Shown here one piece after another: positions 62,386-64,000 of a stretch of 64,000 nt of DNA (positions within the stretch are counted from its first letter, which is position 1; every line of letters begins with the position of its first letter). The stretch is from positions 2,528,909 through 2,592,908 of the forward strand of contig NZ_LMFJ01000001.1 in the NCBI RefSeq assembly GCF_001426755.1, given 5' to 3'. Source of the DNA: Aeromicrobium sp. Root495. GTDB lineage: Bacteria > Actinomycetota > Actinomycetes > Propionibacteriales > Nocardioidaceae. The notes beneath the pieces are model-generated. The model made no database searches, was not told where the DNA came from, and saw only the letters and a list, made by a program, of their open reading frames with translations. The position numbers and the translations under genes were made by a program.

Positions 62386-63204
62386 TCAGGCGTCGCGCCG
62401 CAGGAACAGGAAGGACCCGAGCGCCAGCAGCAGGCCGACGAAGACGGCCAGCACGATCCCGCCGCCCACGGCGTCGAACGGCCGGTACCCGAGGAACTCG
62501 AGCGCCTTGCTGAGGCTGAGCCTCGTGTACATCTTTCCGCCGGCGTCGTACGGCAGGAACTTCAGGATCGTGACCACGCCGCTGGTGCCGTCGGGGTCGT
62601 CGGAGGCCAGCTTGATGACGGCCACGACGCCCTTGATGATCGACTCACCCACCGTCGGGACGAGCAGCAGCATCGCCACCGCCGCCGTCTGGTTGCGCAG
62701 CACGAGCGCGAACGCCAGGCCGGACAGCGTGAAGAGGACGGTGTAGACGACCGTCCCCGTCGTGATGCTCAGGACCTCCTCGGCGGTGGGCAGCCCGACC
62801 GCGAAGACGACCGCCGACAGCCAGCCCGCCACGACGCACAGCACGGCGGCGAGCGCCGAGACCAAGGCCGTGGTGACGACCTTGGCCACGAGCACGTGCC
62901 CGCGGCGCGGCAGCGCCGTGAGCGTGGCCCGGATCATCCCGTGCCGGTACTCGTGACCCATGGAGAAGACCCCGAGCAGGCCGAGGATGTAGGCGATCAG
63001 CAGCGGCGCGAAGCCCGTGGAGGCACCGATCGTGACGAGCGCGGCGAACGGCTGCTCGCCACCGGACAGCGGACCGGACTCCGGCAGCTGCCAGGCGATG
63101 AGCATCGACATGATGAGCTGGAACAGGAGCGCGAGCCCGATGAGCCAGTACGTGGAGCGGATCGTGACGAGGCGGACGACCTCGTACCGCAGGGCGTCGA
63201 TCAT
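62386..63204 (-). CDS. ABC-2 type transporter permease
   Basis: The 272-residue protein has six membrane segments: LIGLALLFQLIMSMLIAWQL, APLLIAYILGLLGVFSMGHE, a cytoplasmic EYRHGMIRATLTALPRRGHV loop typical of ABC-2 permeases, and a C-terminal helix ending in LFLRRDA. The substrate is unknown. The ATG overlaps the ATPase stop (ATGA), so the two genes form one unit. Confidence 0.87.
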   Translation of the reverse strand: MIDALRYEVVRLVTIRSTYWLIGLALLFQLIMSMLIAWQLPESGPLSGGEQPFAALVTIGASTGFAPLLIAYILGLLGVFSMGHEYRHGMIRATLTALPRRGHVLVAKVVTTALVSALAAVLCVVAGWLSAVVFAVGLPTAEEVLSITTGTVVYTVLFTLSGLAFALVLRNQTAAVAMLLLVPTVGESIIKGVVAVIKLASDDPDGTSGVVTILKFLPYDAGGKMYTRLSLSKALEFLGYRPFDAVGGGIVLAVFVGLLLALGSFLFLRRDA

Positions 63205-64000
63205 GCGGGGGCCTCCGTCGCGGGACCGCCCGAGCGGAACTCCTGGTCCAGGCCGGTGGCCTCGAGGAAGGCCTCCTCGAGCGTGGCGTGCTGCGTCGTG
63301 AGCTGGTGCAGTCGGGCCCCCGCCGCGTGGGCAGCGTCTCCGATGGCTGCGGCGTCGAGGCCTCTCACCTCGAGGCCCGCGTCGGCATGCACCACCGTGG
63401 CTCCGCCGCGTTCCAGCGCCGGGAGGAGCAGGGCGGCGTCGGGCGTGCTGACCAGGACGCTTCCGAGCGAGCTGCGCGACACGAAGTCCTCGACCCGCCC
63501 GTTGGCGAGCAGCCGGCCCCGGCCGATGACGACCAGCTCGTCGGCCAGCACCGCCATCTCCTGCAGGAGGTGGCTCGAGACCAGCACCGAGCGCCCCTCG
63601 GAGGCGAGGTGGCGCAGGAGCTCGCGCAGCCACGTGATGCCTTGCGGATCCAGGCCGTTGCTGGGCTCGTCGAGCACGAGGGTGTGCGGGTCTCCGAGCA
63701 GGGCGGCGGCGAGCCCCAGGCGCTGACCCATGCCGAGGCTGAACTTCTTGGGCTTGCCGCGGGACACCGACTCCAGACCGACGAGCCGCAGCACCTCGTC
63801 GGCGCGCGAGACGGGGATGCCGTTGGCCGCGGCCAGCATCCGCAGGTGGTTGCGCGCCGACCGCGTGGGGTGGAACGGCTTGGCCTCGAGCAGCGCCCCC
63901 ACGTGCAGCAGTGGACGCTCGAGCTCCACGAAGGTCCGGCCGTCGAAGGTGGTGCGGCCCTCACCGCGGTCGAGCCCCAGCATGAGCCGCATCGTGGTGG
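63201..64000 (-). CDS. ABC transporter ATP-binding protein (partial, 5' end outside window)
   Basis: The visible 266 residues begin just inside Walker A (TT then MRLMLGLDRGEGRTTFDG). FSLGMGQRLGLAAALLGD is the signature motif, TLVLDEPSNGLDPQGITWLR is Walker B with D-loop, and VLVSSHLLQEM carries the switch His. It powers the coupled ABC-2 permease. The true start lies beyond the window edge. Confidence 0.92.
   Translation of the reverse strand, partial: TTMRLMLGLDRGEGRTTFDGRTFVELERPLLHVGALLEAKPFHPTRSARNHLRMLAAANGIPVSRADEVLRLVGLESVSRGKPKKFSLGMGQRLGLAAALLGDPHTLVLDEPSNGLDPQGITWLRELLRHLASEGRSVLVSSHLLQEMAVLADELVVIGRGRLLANGRVEDFVSRSSLGSVLVSTPDAALLLPALERGGATVVHADAGLEVRGLDAAAIGDAAHAAGARLHQLTTQHATLEEAFLEATGLDQEFRSGGPATEAPA

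Overview
The window is very GC-rich, densely packed actinobacterial chromosome. It carries IdeR/DtxR, methylmalonyl-CoA mutase with MeaB, a DUF222/HNH (13E12-type) gene with an actinobacterial SOS box, a DUF2530/DUF3027 neighbourhood, a fused VKOR-family gene set and many start codons that look leaderless. Together these suggest a member of the Nocardioidaceae (Aeromicrobium- or Nocardioides-like); the genus is inference. No tRNA, rRNA, CRISPR array, prophage or intact insertion sequence was seen. Long open frames opposite the genes are GC-driven shadows.

Layout. 0.1-8.1 kb: secreted sugar dehydrogenase, a PaaI-type thioesterase divergent from a TetR regulator over a 36-bp perfect palindrome, a lipoprotein esterase coupled to a flavin disulfide oxidoreductase, topoisomerase IB, a PLP desulfhydrase/deaminase and a subtilisin. 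8.1-21.4 kb: PGPGW membrane protein, cyclopropane-fatty-acid synthase with a DUF1295 reductase, VKOR, IdeR divergent from photolyase, MFS, DedA, TspO, PdxH, citrate synthase, and a MarR regulator divergent from an MFS-aldo/keto reductase operon. 21.4-24.3 kb: an AT-richer block with a 6C-like RNA, a secreted trypsin-like protease flanked by CTAGT repeat clusters, and an SOS-controlled DUF222/HNH gene broken near its end by a short palindromic element. 24.3-29.3 kb: mutA, an unreported-looking 27-codon ORF, mutB and meaB in one coupled operon. 29.4-45.1 kb: polysaccharide pyruvyl transferase-family protein, SerC, gamma carbonic anhydrase, purine permease, small regulators, a DHA2 exporter, DUF3027, extradiol dioxygenase, cold-shock protein, BrkB, a PemK/MazF-like protein and an acyl-CoA ligase.

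45.2-58.8 kb is a cell-surface polysaccharide locus. One minus-strand arm encodes an ECF sigma factor with its own zinc-finger tail, a family-16 glycoside hydrolase, a TagD-like cytidylyltransferase, a family-2 glycosyltransferase, a PssD/Alg14 protein, and a PssE/Alg13 domain fused to the initiating sugar-phosphate transferase. A Wzz-like protein is on the plus strand. The other minus-strand arm, coupled by start/stop overlaps, encodes a secreted fibrinogen-like/beta-propeller protein, a CDP-alcohol phosphotransferase, an O-antigen-ligase-like protein and a Wzx-type flippase. A tandem array of 62-bp hairpin repeats lies between Wzz and flippase. Together the genes would initiate, extend, export, polymerise and remodel a polymer that may carry a CDP-activated alcohol. 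This is the best candidate for an undescribed system here.

58.9-64 kb: an aldehyde dehydrogenase-DUF779 operon with its GAF-domain regulator, then an ABC-2 permease and an ATPase cut by the window edge inside its Walker A motif.

Regulation. At least ten genes show a TANNNT box followed by exactly six bases and then the start codon, which argues for widespread leaderless transcription and was used to choose several starts.
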